Positions 32,050 to 44,400 of a stretch of DNA of 64,000 bases are shown piece after piece (positions within the stretch are counted from its first letter, which is position 1; each line of letters starts with the position of its first letter). The DNA comes from Zea mays. Its lineage: Eukaryota; Streptophyta; Magnoliopsida; Poales; Poaceae. The stretch lies in the NCBI RefSeq assembly GCF_902167145.1, contig NC_050103.1, positions 181,039,625 through 181,103,624 of the forward strand. Reading direction: 5' to 3'. The translations under genes were made by a program, and so were the position numbers. The notes under the pieces were generated by a model that was not told where the DNA came from, did no database searches, and saw only the letters and a list, made by a program, of their open reading frames with translations.

Positions 32050-34743
32050 ATGTCGGGAGATCACGCCAAGAAGGAGATGGAGACCGGCGAAAAGCCCACT
32101 ACAAGCCACAGGAGCACTTCATCGGAAGAATCCCACACCAAGAGGAAGGAGAAGAAGAAGGACTCCTCCAAACGGAAGGAGAAAAAGTCTTCCTCTTCTC
32201 ACCACAAAGAGAAGAAGGAAAAATCTTCTTCTCACAAACCGCATCGGAGAGGGGACAAGCACAAAAGGATGAGGAAGGTGGTCTACTACGAGACCGACAC
32301 TTCATCAACATCGACCTCCGACTCCGATGCGCCCTCCGTCACTTCTAAGCGCCAAGAGCGCAAGAAGTATAGTAAGATCCCCCTACGCTACCCTCGCATT
32401 TCCAAACATACACCTTTACTTTCCGTCCCATTAGGCAAACCACCAACTTTTGATGGTGAAGATTACGCTAGGTGGAGCGATTTAATGCGATTTCATCTAA
32501 CCTCGCTCCACAAAAGCATATGGGGTGTTGTTGAGTTTGGTGCGCAGGTACCATCCGTAGGGGATGAAAACTATGATGAGAATGAGGTTGCCCAAATCGA
32601 GCACTTCAACTCTCAAGCAACAACAATACTCCTAGCCTCTTTGAGTAGAGAGGAGTATAACAAAGTTCAAGGGTTGAAGAACGCAAAGGAGATTTGGGAT
32701 TTACTCAAGACCGCGCATGAAGGTGATGAGCTCACCAAGATCACCAAGCGGGAAACGATTGAGGGGGAGCTCGGTCGGTTCCGGCTTCGCAAAGGGGAGG
32801 AGCCACAACACATGTACAATCGGCTCAAGACCTTGGTGAACCAAGCGCGCAACCTCGGGAGCGTAAAGTGGGATGACCACGAAGTGGTTAAGGTTATTCT
32901 AAGATCTCTTATTTTCCTTAACCCTACTCAAGTTCAATTAATCCGTGGTAATCCTAGATATACTAAAATGACCCCCGAGGAAGTTATCGGGAATTTTGTG
33001 AGTTTTGAGTGCATGATCGAAGGCTCGAGGAAGATCAACGAGCTTGATGATGCCACCACATCTGAAGCTCAACCCGTTGCATTCAAGGCAACGGAGGAGA
33101 AGAAGGAGGAGTCTACACCAAGTCGACAACCAATAGACGCCTCCAAGCTCGACAATGAGGAAATGGCGCTTGTCATCAAGAGCTTCCGCCAAATCCTCAA
33201 GCAAAGGAGGGGAAAGGATTACAAGTCCCGCTCCAAGAAGGTTTGCTACAAGTGTGGTAAGCCCGGTCATTTTATTGCTAAATGTCCTATATCTAGTGAC
33301 AGTGACCGAGGTGACGACAAGAAGGGGAGGCGAAAGGAGAAGAAAAGGTACTACAAGAAGAAGGGCGGTGATGCCCATGTTTGTCGGGAGTGGGACTCCG
33401 ACGAAAGCTCAAGCGACTCCTCCGACGATGAGAACGCCGCCAACATCGCCGTCACCAAGGGACTTCTCTTCCCCAACGTCGGCCACAAGTGCCTCATGGC
33501 AAAAGACGGCAAAAAGAAGGTTAAATCTAAATCCTCCACTAAATATGAATCCTCTAGTGATGACAATGCTAGTGATGAGGAAGATAATTTGCGTTCCCTT
33601 TTTGCCAACCTTAACATAGCTCAAAAGGAAAAATTGAATGAATTAGTTAGTGCTATTCATGAAAAGGATGACCTTTTGGATTCCCAAGAGGACCTCCTTA
33701 TTAAGGAAAACAAGAAACATGTTAAGGTTAAAAATGCTTACGCTCTTCAAATTGAAAAATGTGAAAAATTGTCTAGTGAGCTAAGCACTTGTCGTGAGAT
33801 TATTGACAACCTTAGAAATGAAAATGCTAGTTTAAATGCTAAGGTTGATTCACATGTTTGTAATGTTTCAATTCCCAATCTTAGAGATGATAATGTTGAT
33901 TTGCTTGCTAAGATTGATGAATTGAATGCATCTCTCGCTAGCCTTAGATTAGAAAATGAAAATTTAATTGCTAAGGCTAAAGATTTTGATGTTTGCAATA
34001 CTACTATTTCCGATCTTAGAGATAAGAATGATATTCTACATGCTAAGATTGTTGAATTTAATTCTTGCAAACCCTCTACATCTACCATTGAGCATGTCAC
34101 TATTTGTGCTAGATGTAGAGATATAGATGTTGATGCTATTCATGATCACATGATCTTAATTAAGCAACAAAATGATCATATAGCAAAACTAGATGCTAAA
34201 ATTGCCGAGCACAACTTAGAAAATGAGAAATTTAAATTTGCTCGTAGCATGCTCTATAATGGGAGACGCCCGGGCATCAAGGATGGTATTGGCTACCAAA
34301 GGGGAGACAATGTCAAACTTAGTGCCTCTCCTAAAAGATTGTCAAACTTTGTTAAGGGCAAGGCTCCCATGCCTCAGGATAACGAGGGTTACATTTTATA
34401 CCCTGCCGGTTATCCCGAGGACAAAATTAGGAAGATTCATTCTAGGAAGTCTCACTCTGGCCCTAATCATGCTTTTATGTATAAGGGTGAGACATCTAGT
34501 TCTAGGCAACCAACCCATGCTAAGTTGCCTAAGAAGAAAATTCCTAATGCATCAAATGATCATGCCATTTCTTTTAAAACTTTTGATGCTTCTTATGTGC
34601 TTACTAACAAATCCGGCAAGGTCGTTGCCAAGTTTGTTGGGGGCAAACACAAGGGCTCCAAGACTTGTGTTTGGGTACCCAAAGTTCTTATTTCTAATGC
34701 CAAAGGACCCAAAACAGTTTGGGTACCTAAAGTCAAGAACTAA
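32050..34743 (+). CDS. gag: Ji-like gag, intact
   Basis: ATG 32050 (MSGDHAKKE) is the first start after the PBS and the frame is open to TAA 34741-34743, 897 residues. Parts: lysine/serine-rich basic N-terminus (to about residue 110); Copia-type gag domain (about 120-320, with FDGEDYARWSDLMRFHL); CCHC knuckle CYKCGKPGHFIAKC at about 399-412; an acidic serine/aspartate stretch; and a long coiled coil (about 530-760) with repeated leucine/asparagine-rich units. It ends with repeats of VWVPKV. Long gag with a coiled coil is typical of the SIRE lineage. The product forms virus-like particles in the cytoplasm. No damage seen. Confidence 0.9.
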   Translation: MSGDHAKKEMETGEKPTTSHRSTSSEESHTKRKEKKKDSSKRKEKKSSSSHHKEKKEKSSSHKPHRRGDKHKRMRKVVYYETDTSSTSTSDSDAPSVTSKRQERKKYSKIPLRYPRISKHTPLLSVPLGKPPTFDGEDYARWSDLMRFHLTSLHKSIWGVVEFGAQVPSVGDENYDENEVAQIEHFNSQATTILLASLSREEYNKVQGLKNAKEIWDLLKTAHEGDELTKITKRETIEGELGRFRLRKGEEPQHMYNRLKTLVNQARNLGSVKWDDHEVVKVILRSLIFLNPTQVQLIRGNPRYTKMTPEEVIGNFVSFECMIEGSRKINELDDATTSEAQPVAFKATEEKKEESTPSRQPIDASKLDNEEMALVIKSFRQILKQRRGKDYKSRSKKVCYKCGKPGHFIAKCPISSDSDRGDDKKGRRKEKKRYYKKKGGDAHVCREWDSDESSSDSSDDENAANIAVTKGLLFPNVGHKCLMAKDGKKKVKSKSSTKYESSSDDNASDEEDNLRSLFANLNIAQKEKLNELVSAIHEKDDLLDSQEDLLIKENKKHVKVKNAYALQIEKCEKLSSELSTCREIIDNLRNENASLNAKVDSHVCNVSIPNLRDDNVDLLAKIDELNASLASLRLENENLIAKAKDFDVCNTTISDLRDKNDILHAKIVEFNSCKPSTSTIEHVTICARCRDIDVDAIHDHMILIKQQNDHIAKLDAKIAEHNLENEKFKFARSMLYNGRRPGIKDGIGYQRGDNVKLSASPKRLSNFVKGKAPMPQDNEGYILYPAGYPEDKIRKIHSRKSHSGPNHAFMYKGETSSSRQPTHAKLPKKKIPNASNDHAISFKTFDASYVLTNKSGKVVAKFVGGKHKGSKTCVWVPKVLISNAKGPKTVWVPKVKN

Positions 34744-34756
34744 ATCTGTTTTGTAG

Positions 34757-37700
34757 GTTTATGCATCCGGAGGCTCAAGTTGGATACTCGACAGCGGGTG
34801 CACAAACCACATGACCGGGGAGAAAAGGATGTTCTCCTCATATGAGAAAAACCAAGATCCCCAACGAGCTATCACATTCGGGGATGGAAATCAAGGTTTG
34901 GTCAAAGGATTGGGTAAAATTGCTATATCTCCTGACCATTCTATTTCCAATGTTTTTCTTGTTGATTCTTTAGACTACAACTTGCTTTCTGTTTCCCAAT
35001 TATGTCAAATGGGCTACAACTGTCTATTCACTGATGTAGGTGTCACTGTCTTTAGAAGAAGTGATGATTCAATAGCATTTAAGGGAGTGTTAGAGGGTCA
35101 GCTATACTTAGTAGATTTTGATAGAGCTGAACTCGACACTTGCTTAATTGCTAAGACTAACATGGGTTGGCTCTGGCACCGCCGACTAGCCCATGTTGGG
35201 ATGAAGAATCTTCATAAGCTTCTAAAGGGAGAACACATTTTAGGATTAACAAATGTTCATTTTGAGAAAGACAGAATTTGTAGCGCATGTCAGGCAGGGA
35301 AGCAAGTTGGAGTCCATCATCCACACAAGAACATCATGACGACCGACAGGCCACTTGAGCTACTCCACATGGATCTATTTGGCCTGATTGCTTACATAAG
35401 CATCGGCGGGAGTAAGTATTGTCTTGTAATAGTGGATGATTATTCTCGCTTCACTTGGGTATTCTTTTTACAGGAAAAATCTCAAACCCAAGAGACCTTA
35501 AAAGGATTCTTGAGACGGGCTCAAAATGAGTTTGGCTTAAGGATCAAGAAAATAAGAAGCGACAACGGGACGGAGTTCAAGAACTCTCAAATTGAAAGCT
35601 TTCTTGAGGAGGAGGGCATCAAGCATGAGTTCTCTTCTCCCTACACTCCACAACAAAATGGTGTAGTGGAGAGGAAGAATCGAACTCTATTGGATATGGC
35701 AAGAACCATGCTTGATGAGTACAAGACACCGGACCGGTTTTGGGCCGAAGCGGTCAACACCGCCTGCTACGCCATCAATCGGTTATATCTTCACCGAATC
35801 CTCAAGAAGACATCCTATGAACTCCTAACCGGTAAAAAGCCCAACATTTCATACTTTAGAGTTTTTGGTAGCAAATGCTTTATTCTTGTTAAAAGAGGTA
35901 GAAAATCTAAATTTGCTCCTAAAACTGTAGAAGGCTTTTTACTTGGTTATGACTCAAACACAAGGGCATATAGGGTCTTTAACAAGTCCACTGGGCTAGT
36001 TGAAGTCTCATGTGACGTTGTGTTTGATGAAACTAACGGCTCTCAAGTAGAGCAAGTTGATCTTGATGAGATAGGTGAAGAACAGGCTCCATGCATAGCG
36101 CTAAGGAACATGTCCATTGGGGATGTGTGTCCTAAGGAATCCGAAGAGCCTCCACAAGATCAACCATCCTCCTCCACGCTAGCATCTCCACCGACTCAAA
36201 ATGAGGATGAAGCTCAAGTTGATGAAGTAGAAGATCAAGCAAATGAGCCACCTCAAGATGACAGCAATGATCAAGGGGAAGATGCAAATGATCAATGCAA
36301 GGAGGATGAAGAGCCAAGACCGCCACACCCAAGAGTCCACCAAGCAATACAACGAGATCACCCCGTCGACACTATCCTCGGCGACATTCATAAGGGGGTA
36401 ACCACTCGATCTCGTGTTGCACATTTTTGTGAACATTACTCTTTTGTTTCCTCTATTGAGCCACACAGGGTAGAGGAAGCACTACAAGATTCGGATTGGG
36501 TGGTGGCGATGCAAGAGGAGCTCAACAACTTCACTAGAAATGAGGTATGGAATTTAGTTCCACGTCCTAACCAAAATGTTGTAGGAACCAAATGGGTCTT
36601 CCGCAACAAGCAAGATGAGCATGGTGTGGTGACAAGGAACAAAGCTCGACTTGTGGCCAAGGGATATTCCCAAGTCGAAGGTTTGGATTTTGGTGAAACC
36701 TATGCACCCGTAGCTAGGCTTGAGTCAATTCGCATATTATTGGCCTATGCTACTTACCATGGCTTTAAGCTTTATCAAATGGACGTGAAAAGTGCCTTCC
36801 TCAACGGACCAATCAAGGAAGAGGTCTATGTTGAGCAACCTCCCGGCTTTGAAGACAGTGAGTATCCTAACCATGTCTATAAGCTCTCTAAGGCGCTTTA
36901 TGGGCTCAAGCAAGCCCCAAGAGCATGGTATGAATGCCTTAGAGACTTTCTCATTGCTAATGGCTTCAAAGTCGGAAAAGCCGATCCTACACTCTTTACT
37001 AAAACTCTTGAAAATGACTTGTTTGTATGCCAAATTTATGTTGATGATATTATATTTGGGTCTACTAACGAGTCTACATGTGAAGAGTTTAGTAGGATTA
37101 TGACACAGAAATTCGAGATGTCCATGATGGGGGAGTTGAAGTATTTCTTAGGATTCCAAGTAAAGCAACTCCAAGAAGGCACCTTCATTAGCCAAACGAA
37201 GTACACTCAAGACATTCTAAACAAGTTTGGGATGAAGGATGCCAAGCCCATCAAGACACCCATGGGAACCAATGGGCATCTCGACCTCGACACGGGAGGT
37301 AAGTCCGTGGATCAAAAGGTATACCGGTCGATGATTGGTTCATTGCTTTATTTATGTGCATCTCGACCGGACATTATGCTTTCCGTTTGCATGTGTGCAA
37401 GATTCCAATCCGACCCTAAGGAATCCCACCTTACGGCCGTAAAACGAATCTTGAGATATTTGGCTTATACTCCTAAGTTTGGGCTTTGGTACCCTTGGGG
37501 ATCCACTTTTGATTTAATTGGTTATTCCGATGCCGATTGGGCAGGGTGTAAGATTAATAGGAAGAGCACATCAGGGACTTGCCAGTTCTTGGGAAGATCC
37601 TTGGTGTCTTGGGCTTCAAAGAAGCAAAATTCGGTCGCTCTTTCCACCGCCGAAGCCGAGTACATTGCCGCAGGTCATTGTTGCGCGCAATTGCTTTGGA

Positions 37701-37993
37701 TGAGGCAAACCCTGCGGGACTATGGTTACAAATTAACCAAAGTCCCTTTGCTATGTGACAATGAGAGTGCAATCAAAATGGCCGACAATCCCGTCGAGCA
37801 TAGCCGCACTAAACACATAGCCATTCGGTATCATTTTCTTAGAGATCACCAACAAAAGGGAGATATCGAGATTTCTTATATTAACACTAAAGATCAATTA
37901 GCCGATATCTTTACCAAGCCTCTTGATGAACAAACTTTTACCAAACTTAGGCATGAGCTCAATATTCTTGATTCTCGCAACTTCTTTTGCTAG
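34757..37993 (+). CDS. pol: Ji-like pol (protease, integrase, RT, RNase H), intact frame
   Basis: The frame opens at GTT 34757, directly after TAG 34754-34756, and runs to TAG 37991-37993 (1078 codons). It has no ATG before the protease active site: DSG begins at 34790, and the first ATG is in codon 34811. Integrase has the HHCC region ([13 protein letters not shown] to CSACQAGK) and D 35372, D 35561, E 35669 (D-35-E). RT has YVDD at 37037-37048. RNase H lies near 37530-37900. Domain order PR-INT-RT-RH defines Copia. Pol is +1 to gag. Because a TAG closes the pol frame just upstream, a frameshift at the gag stop would not give fusion; the start at TTTTGTAG/GTT looks like a splice acceptor. 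How pol is expressed is open. Confidence 0.9.
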   Translation, partial: VYASGGSSWILDSGCTNHMTGEKRMFSSYEKNQDPQRAITFGDGNQGLVKGLGKIAISPDHSISNVFLVDSLDYNLLSVSQLCQMGYNCLFTDVGVTVFRRSDDSIAFKGVLEGQLYLVDFDRAELDTCLIAKTNMGWLWHRRLAHVGMKNLHKLLKGEHILGLTNVHFEKDRICSACQAGKQVGVHHPHKNIMTTDRPLELLHMDLFGLIAYISIGGSKYCLVIVDDYSRFTWVFFLQEKSQTQETLKGFLRRAQNEFGLRIKKIRSDNGTEFKNSQIESFLEEEGIKHEFSSPYTPQQNGVVERKNRTLLDMARTMLDEYKTPDRFWAEAVNTACYAINRLYLHRILKKTSYELLTGKKPNISYFRVFGSKCFILVKRGRKSKFAPKTVEGFLLGYDSNTRAYRVFNKSTGLVEVSCDVVFDETNGSQVEQVDLDEIGEEQAPCIALRNMSIGDVCPKESEEPPQDQPSSSTLASPPTQNEDEAQVDEVEDQANEPPQDDSNDQGEDANDQCKEDEEPRPPHPRVHQAIQRDHPVDTILGDIHKGVTTRSRVAHFCEHYSFVSSIEPHRVEEALQDSDWVVAMQEELNNFTRNEVWNLVPRPNQNVVGTKWVFRNKQDEHGVVTRNKARLVAKGYSQVEGLDFGETYAPVARLESIRILLAYATYHGFKLYQMDVKSAFLNGPIKEEVYVEQPPGFEDSEYPNHVYKLSKALYGLKQAPRAWYECLRDFLIANGFKVGKADPTLFTKTLENDLFVCQIYVDDIIFGSTNESTCEEFSRIMTQKFEMSMMGELKYFLGFQVKQLQEGTFISQTKYTQDILNKFGMKDAKPIKTPMGTNGHLDLDTGGKSVDQKVYRSMIGSLLYLCASRPDIMLSVCMCARFQSDPKESHLTAVKRILRYLAYTPKFGLWYPWGSTFDLIGYSDADWAGCKINRKSTSGTCQFLGRSLVSWASKKQNSVALSTAEAEYIAAGHCCAQLLWMRQTLRDYGYKLTKVPLLCDNESAIKMADNPVEHSRTKHIAIRYHFLRDHQQKGDIEISYINTKDQLADIFTKPLDEQTFTKLRHELNILDSRNFFC

Positions 37994-38871
37994 ATTGCAC
38001 ACATAGCTCATTTATATACTTTTGATCATATCTCTTTTATATGCTATGACTAATGTGTTTTCAAGTCTATTTCAAACCAAGTCATAGGTGTATAGAAAGG
38101 GAATTGGAATCTTCGGCGAAGACAAAAGGCTTCCACTCCGTAACTCATACTTCGCCATCACTCCAAGCAACTCTCTATTCTTTGGGGAGAAATGAGCATC
38201 AAAGAAAAGGACTTCGTCTTTGGGAGAGAGTAAGAGCCCAAAGCTAAAGGACCGGACTTCGCCTTTGGTATAATCTTAACTCATTTATTTATGACCAAAG
38301 GGGAAGATAGCACTTCGAGAGCTCTAATGATTTCGTTTTTGGCGATTTATGCCAAAAAGGGGGAGAAACGAGCCCAAAGCAAAAGGACCGCACCACCACC
38401 CATTTCAAAAACTTAGTACTTTCCAAAAGTATTTTTCAATTGGTATCCTATTGTGTTCAAAAGGGGGAGAAAGTAGTATTTCAAAAATGGTATATCAAAA
38501 CCCTCTTGAACACTAAGAGGAGTATCTCATTTAGGGGGAGTTTTGTTAAGTCAAAGAAAAAGCATTTGAAACGAGGGGAGAAAATTTCAAAATCTTGAAA
38601 ATGCTTTGCAAACTCTTATTCATTTATCTTTGACTATTTGCAAAAGATCTTTGAAATGGATTTACAAAAGAATTTGCAAAAACAAAACATGTGGTGCAAA
38701 TGTGGTCCAAAATGTTAAATAAGAAAGAAACATTCCATGCATATCTTGTAAGTAGTTTTATTGGCTCAATTCCAAGCAACCTTTACACTTACATTATGCA
38801 AACTAGTTCAATTATGCACTTCTATATTTGCTTTGGTTTGTGTTGGCATCAATCACCAAAAAGGGGGAGAT
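37994..38871 (+). other. Ji-like 3' internal region and polypurine tract
   Basis: Non-coding, with several AAAAGGGGGAGA-type purine runs (near 38350, 38461, 38534). The last one, AAAAAGGGGGAGAT at 38858-38871, directly precedes the 3' LTR and is the polypurine tract. No envelope-like frame is present. Confidence 0.75.
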
Positions 38872-40182
38872 TGAAAGGGAATTAGGCTTACACCTAGTTC
38901 CCAAATAATTTTGGTGGTTGAATTGCCCAACACAAATAATCGGACTAACTAGTTTGCCCAAGTGTATAGATTATACAGGTGTAAAAGGTTCACACTCAAC
39001 CAATAAAAAGACCAAGTTTTGGATTCAACAAAGGAGCAAAGGGGCAACCGAAGGCACCCCTGGTCTGGCGCACCGGACTGTCCGGTGTGCCACCGGACAT
39101 GTCCGGTGCACCAGGGGGACTCAGACTCAAACTCGCCACCTTCGGGAATTTCCAGAGGCGACTCGGCTATAATTCACCGGACTGTCCGATGTACACCGGA
39201 CAGTGTCCGGTGCGCCAAGGGAGGTCGGCCTCAGGAACTCGCCAGCTTCGGGAAAAGCCAACGGCTAGTCCACTATAATTCACCGGACTGTCCGGTGTGC
39301 ACCGGACTGTCTGGTGCGACTCCGGAGCAACGGCTATCTCCGCGCCAACGGCTCTCTGCCGCGCATTTAATGCGCACTCTGCGCGCGCAGAGGTCAGGCA
39401 CGCCCATACTGGCACACCGGACAGCAAAAAGTACCTGTCCGGTGTGCACCGGACACCCAGGCGGGCCCACAAGTCAGAAGCTCCAACGGTCAGAATCCAA
39501 CGGCAGTGATGACGTGGCAGGGGGCACCGGACTGTCCGGTGTGCACCGGACTGTCCGGTGCGCCATCGAGCAGACAGCCTCCCAACGACCACTTTTGGTG
39601 GTTGGGGCTATAAATACCCCAACCACCCCACCATTCATTGCATCCAAGTTTTTCCACTTCCCAACTACTACAAGAGCTCTAGCATTCAATTCTAGACACA
39701 CCAAAGAGATCAAATCCTCTCCAATTCCACACAAAGCCCTAGCGACTAGTGAGAGTGATTTGCCGTGTTCATTTGAGCTCTTGCGCTTGGATTGCTTCTT
39801 TTCTTTCTCACTTGTTCTTGTGATCAAAACTCCATTGTAATCAAGGCAAGAGGCACCAATTGTGTGGTGGCCCTTGCGGGGAAGTTTTGTTCCCGGCTTT
39901 GATTTGAGAAGAGAAGCTCACTCGGTCCGAGGGACCGTTTGAGAGAGGGAAGGGTTGAAAGAGACCCGGCCTTTGTGGCCTCCTCAATGGGGAGTAGGTT
40001 TGAGAGAACCGAACCTCGGTAAAACAAATCTGTGTGTCACACTTGATTATTTGCTCGCGATTTGTTTTTGCGCCCTCTCTCACGGACTCGTTTATATTTC
40101 TAACGCTAACCCGGCTTGTAGCTGTGTTTATATTTGTAAATTTCAGTTTCGCCCTATTCACCCCCCCTCTAGGCGACTATCA
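38872..40182 (+). repeat. Ji-like 3' LTR (1311 bp)
   Basis: Nearly identical to 30692-32001. Differences include CCGGTG/CCGATG near 39187, TTAGG/TCAGG near 39395, AACAAACAG/AGCAAAAAG near 39422, ACGGCC/ACGACC near 39587, one extra T near 39650 and ACGGG/ATGGG near 39987. Confidence 0.93.
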
Positions 40183-40187
40183 GAAGA

Positions 40188-41472
40188 CATCCTTGTTTTG
40201 GGAGAGACAGGAAAGGAGTTTTTCCTCGTCTCGCGAGGTCAGGTCTTCGCTTATTATTACCGTTTGCCTCGGCGTTGCCGGGTCGAGGGGTACCGCCTTC
40301 GTTCCGTCGTTGCTTTGGAGCTACACTTTGACTTTTTCGTCTTCAACCGGGCGATTGCTTTTGAAACCTTCACGCTCTGTCGTGAGGCAGTGTACTTTCC
40401 GTTGCCCTAGAACGAAGTCCCTTTCGATGTTGCGCGATGTCTGCTGGTCGTCGTAGACGGTGATCACGCCTTGCGGGCCTGGGATTTTCATACAGAGGTA
40501 GAGTCCATGAATTGCCGCCTCAAACTTGTTGATCGAGCCCCGACCCATTATGGCATTGTATGGGTAGACCATGTCGACAATGTCGAAAGTGACCTGCTCA
40601 CTTAGTGCATTGGGTGCTACACCAAATGACAGGGGAGCTCTATCTTGCCGACGGGGAAGGTGCCCTTGCCACCGAAGCCGTAGAGAGGATTGTTCGCAGG
40701 CTTGAGGAGGCTATGGCTTATTCCCATGCGATCGAATGTGTGCAAAAAAATGATGTCATCTTGACTGTCATTGTCGACCAGCACCTTGTGTAGGTCCCAG
40801 CCTGCTACCATGCGGTTGATCTCCATGGCGTCTGCGTGAGGAGCGCTGCGCAAGTCAACGTCTCTGGCGTCAAAGTGAGTGGTACATGGGACCACTTTGT
40901 TTGCACCACTGGGCCAGTGAGAACGACATGGTTCACACTTCGGTAGTGGTCCCTTTTCTGCCGCTTTGTGTCGAAGTCCACGCTTGATCCCCCAGTGATC
41001 ATGTGGATGACTCCGCGATATGGTGGTTCAGCGAAGTCTTCTTGTTTGGGTGCTTGTGGGGGGTGGTTGTGGTGTAGAGGATTTGGGTGATGCGGAGGCG
41101 GTGGTGGTAGAACCTGGACCTCTTGATGGTGTTGGTAAGCATGGTTGGGTAGGTGCTGGATTTGCTCGTTGTGGTAGGGTTGCTGGTGATGGTATGTGTG
41201 CGCGACGACCCTCTGGTTGTCGGCTGGTTGTGCTCTGGACATTCTATCCCTGGTGGCCTTGGTCTCCGGACAATCCCTTGTTGGGTGCGCGCAGTCTTCG
41301 CCGTGAAACAAGTAATATAATATGTGGGGCTGTTATGTCCGTCCGTGGCCTCTTCCTCTTGCGCCGTTGCTGCGACCTTGGGGGGGTATTCCTGACGACG
41401 GGAGGTCTCTCCGATTGGGTGCTGATTGGCTATGTTGTGCACCTGTTGATGATTGTGATTGTCCCGATTGGA
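40188..41472 (-). pseudogene. Gypsy gag C-terminus, protease and start of RT (part 1)
   Basis: On the - strand from 41472 the gag tail (QQVHNIANQHPIGETSRRQE) leads, after a frame change near 41330, to a zinc-knuckle-like LFHGEDCAHPTRDCPETK. A proline/histidine-rich linker and a protease region follow (WDLHKVLVDNDSQDD, with DND in place of the usual D-S/T-G triad). It ends in the stretch before RT (SQNKDVF) at the Ji insertion and resumes at 30686. Several stops lie between 40600 and 40190. Confidence 0.75.
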
Positions 41473-41477
41473 GTCTG

Positions 41478-44400
41478 TGAAGCGTCCCCAATCCTCTGGG
41501 ACTCAAATGTGATACAATTACTAGTCCAAGGAGGCTAGTAAACACATTTATACATCAGATGATTACAGATCTGCTTAAACGAGACAAACCTATAAAGGTG
41601 GCGAACAACTTTAAGAGTTGGTCCACAACTCGGGACATATCATCAGAGTGGGGTTGAAGCAGCCCGATATACGCAGTGAAGCAATTCAGCGGTCCAACAG
41701 CCACAGGCAAGGTTGGGAACAGTCGTAACTCTTACCCGATCTCCTTTTTCTGAAAAACAACAAATAAGCAAGGGTGAGTACAAACGTACTCAGCAGCCCA
41801 CCTTCACCCGCGGAATGGGGAAATCAGATATAATGCATGGAATATGTGGAGCTCAGGATATTTTGCAGAAACAACAATATTTTATGCAGAGTTATTTTGA
41901 AAAACATTTTGTATTTTTGCAAAGCGCATCCTCTCCAAAAGGAGCAGGAAGTTTTTCAGCATTATAACAAAATCCCCTGGACTAAACCATCCAGGTATCT
42001 CAACAGTTCCCACTGGTTTTCATTTTCAAAAATAGCTACTGGACTTCCCGTCCACCATAGCTCACGGCTCAACCGCCGAACCTTTTTAAAAACCACTTTT
42101 CAAAAGCATCTTTTTTTTTGGAAAACAAAACATTAATTGCCATACCACACCAGACTCGTCCATTCCTGTGGACACAAACTATTCGAATAGGTTTTCAAAC
42201 TCTGCGCAGAGGTGTACACTTTACCCACTAGTTTGGCTCTGCGATCCCATGGCCAATGAGACCCGAATCCGACTCTCTTTCTTTCCCCACACGTCCTAAC
42301 CTTAACGGTTATCCGGAAGGAGTCAGGCCACCACCATGTCCAAACCAGACAAAACTTTCCCCCTCCTTATCCTCCCGGTGCTCCCCAGCCTTCATAACCC
42401 TGGGGTTGGACCGTACGAGTTCAGATTGAGTGACTGCCCACACAGTCTCGAGTGGTTGTACTTATCATGAGTACAGGTAGTGAAGATGACAAACCGGTCC
42501 TTATATGAGGGCACAATCCTTCTGCTCACGCCTAAACCAGCTGAGCCAACACCTTAGGCCCTCCCCTAAACCAGGGAGTCCCTGATTATCCCACTCACAA
42601 GGTAATAAGGGTGAAAACCCTTCATCATACACATTTTGAAAAGCATTTTCTTTTGAAAACTCACACCTTTTCTCAAATCATTTGGAACATATATATCAGG
42701 GATTGGTTGCGGCAAGCGGCTGGGTGGCCATAATAACTTGTCTCAAAATCATATCATGCATAAAATAACAGGCTGAGGGTTGTGGTTGAAAAATCATAGG
42801 TAATTTATGCATCAAAGGGATCCAGTGAGCTTGTCGTGCTTATTCGGCGAAGGGGAGCTCGCGGAACTGGCTTCTAGCTCCACTGCCTGGCGTAGACTTG
42901 CAGATCTGGCCTCCACGAGACGGCACGAACACTCCGATAACTATGCAACATGAACAAGCAAACATACAAACCAGCAAGTATACCAACAAATATTTAGTAT
43001 AGTGGTCAGAATAGTGATACATGGATGGGTAGAGTCTTGAGTAGAATATGTGTCATGTGGTGTTGAGATACTACTAGTGGTGGAGCGGAGGTGCTTACCA
43101 GGAGGGTGGACTGGAGGCGAAGCGACACTATGCGTGTAGCCGGCAGAGCGGAGTAACTGAGTGGGTGGGGTGTTTGCCTTGGCTGAGGGTGTTGAGTGTG
43201 TGTGGAGAGCGAGAGGGTAGCTAGGTGTATTTATAGCTGAGTGTATGTGGTGTAGCACAGTGAAGTTCACTGTTGGTGAGAATAGTGACGAATGAATCGT
43301 CTGACTTGGTATGAACAAGAGAGTTATAGGCAGAATATGGGACAAGAGTATTTTGGGAGTTTTCTGGAATATGGACCATGCTTAAGGGATGACATGGTTG
43401 GATAGGGAATAGTTTGATAAGAATTTAGAAACAAGAATTATTGGAATCGGAGTTTGGAAGCCTGGTTCGAAGGAATCTTAAAGTTAAGCGTGCTCAACTT
43501 GGAGAAACCTGGGATGGGTGACCAGATGGGAAGTTCCCACTAGAAGGGAAATCACAGTCACCGGAGTTCGTATGACTGGAATATGGGTCTGGCTGGTCTT
43601 AGGTGGACTGGACAGCATGATGTATGAGTAGTTGAAATTTGGGGTGATCGCCTAATCGATGAATAGTAACGATGAATAGTGACGACGAAAAAGTTACTAG
43701 ATATCATCGATGAGTAGTAACGATGATGAATAGTAACAATGATGAATAGTAACGATGGTGAACAGTGTCAGTGAATAGTAACGATGAATAGTGATTGTGA
43801 ATAGTCGTATGAACGAACGATGAATAGGAACTATGAACGAACGATGAACGATGAATAGGAACTATGAACGAACGATCGAATGATCGGACGAACGAACGAT
43901 CGGAATTTCGGCAGCATAACGACAGGACAAAGATTATCTGGAAGAACGATGAATAGGGACCATGAACGAACGATGAACGATGAATAGGAACTATGAACGA
44001 ACGATGAACGATCGAATGATCGAACGAACGAACGATCGGAATTTCGGCAGCATAACGGCATGACAAAGATTATTTGGATGAACGAACGGACGAACGATCG
44101 AATGATCGGACAAGCGAACGATCGGAATTTCGGCAGCATAACGGCAGGACAAAGATTATATGGAAGAACGATGAATAGGGACTATGAACGAATGATGAAC
44201 GATGAATAGGAACTATGAACGAACGATGAACGATCGAATGATCGAACGAACGAACGATCGGAATTTCGGCAGCATAATGGTAGGAAAAAAAGATTATTTG
44301 GACGGACGAACGATCGAACGATCGGACGAACGAACCATGAACGATCGGACGAACGATCGAACGATCGGACGAACGAACGAACAAACTAAGAACAGGGGAC

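Larger units (their letters stand above)
30692..40182 (+). mobile_element. Ji-like Copia (SIRE lineage) retrotransposon, complete, open gag and pol frames
   Basis: The 9491-bp element has duplications GAAGA at 30687-30691 and 40183-40187. LTRs 30692-32001 (1310 bp) and 38872-40182 (1311 bp) differ at about 8 substitutions and one indel, near 0.6 percent. At 1.3e-8 per site per year this is roughly 0.2-0.3 million years. PBS, polypurine tract, gag and a full PR-INT-RT-RNaseH pol frame are present without stops inside the domains. The LTR start TGAAAGGGAATTAGGCTTAC is that of maize Ji as I remember it. It sits in the RT region of the older - strand Gypsy element. Confidence 0.92.

Noticed and set aside
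43704..44384. RSFDRSFV-rich frames
   Set aside because: Low-complexity translation of the GAAC/GATC repeat.
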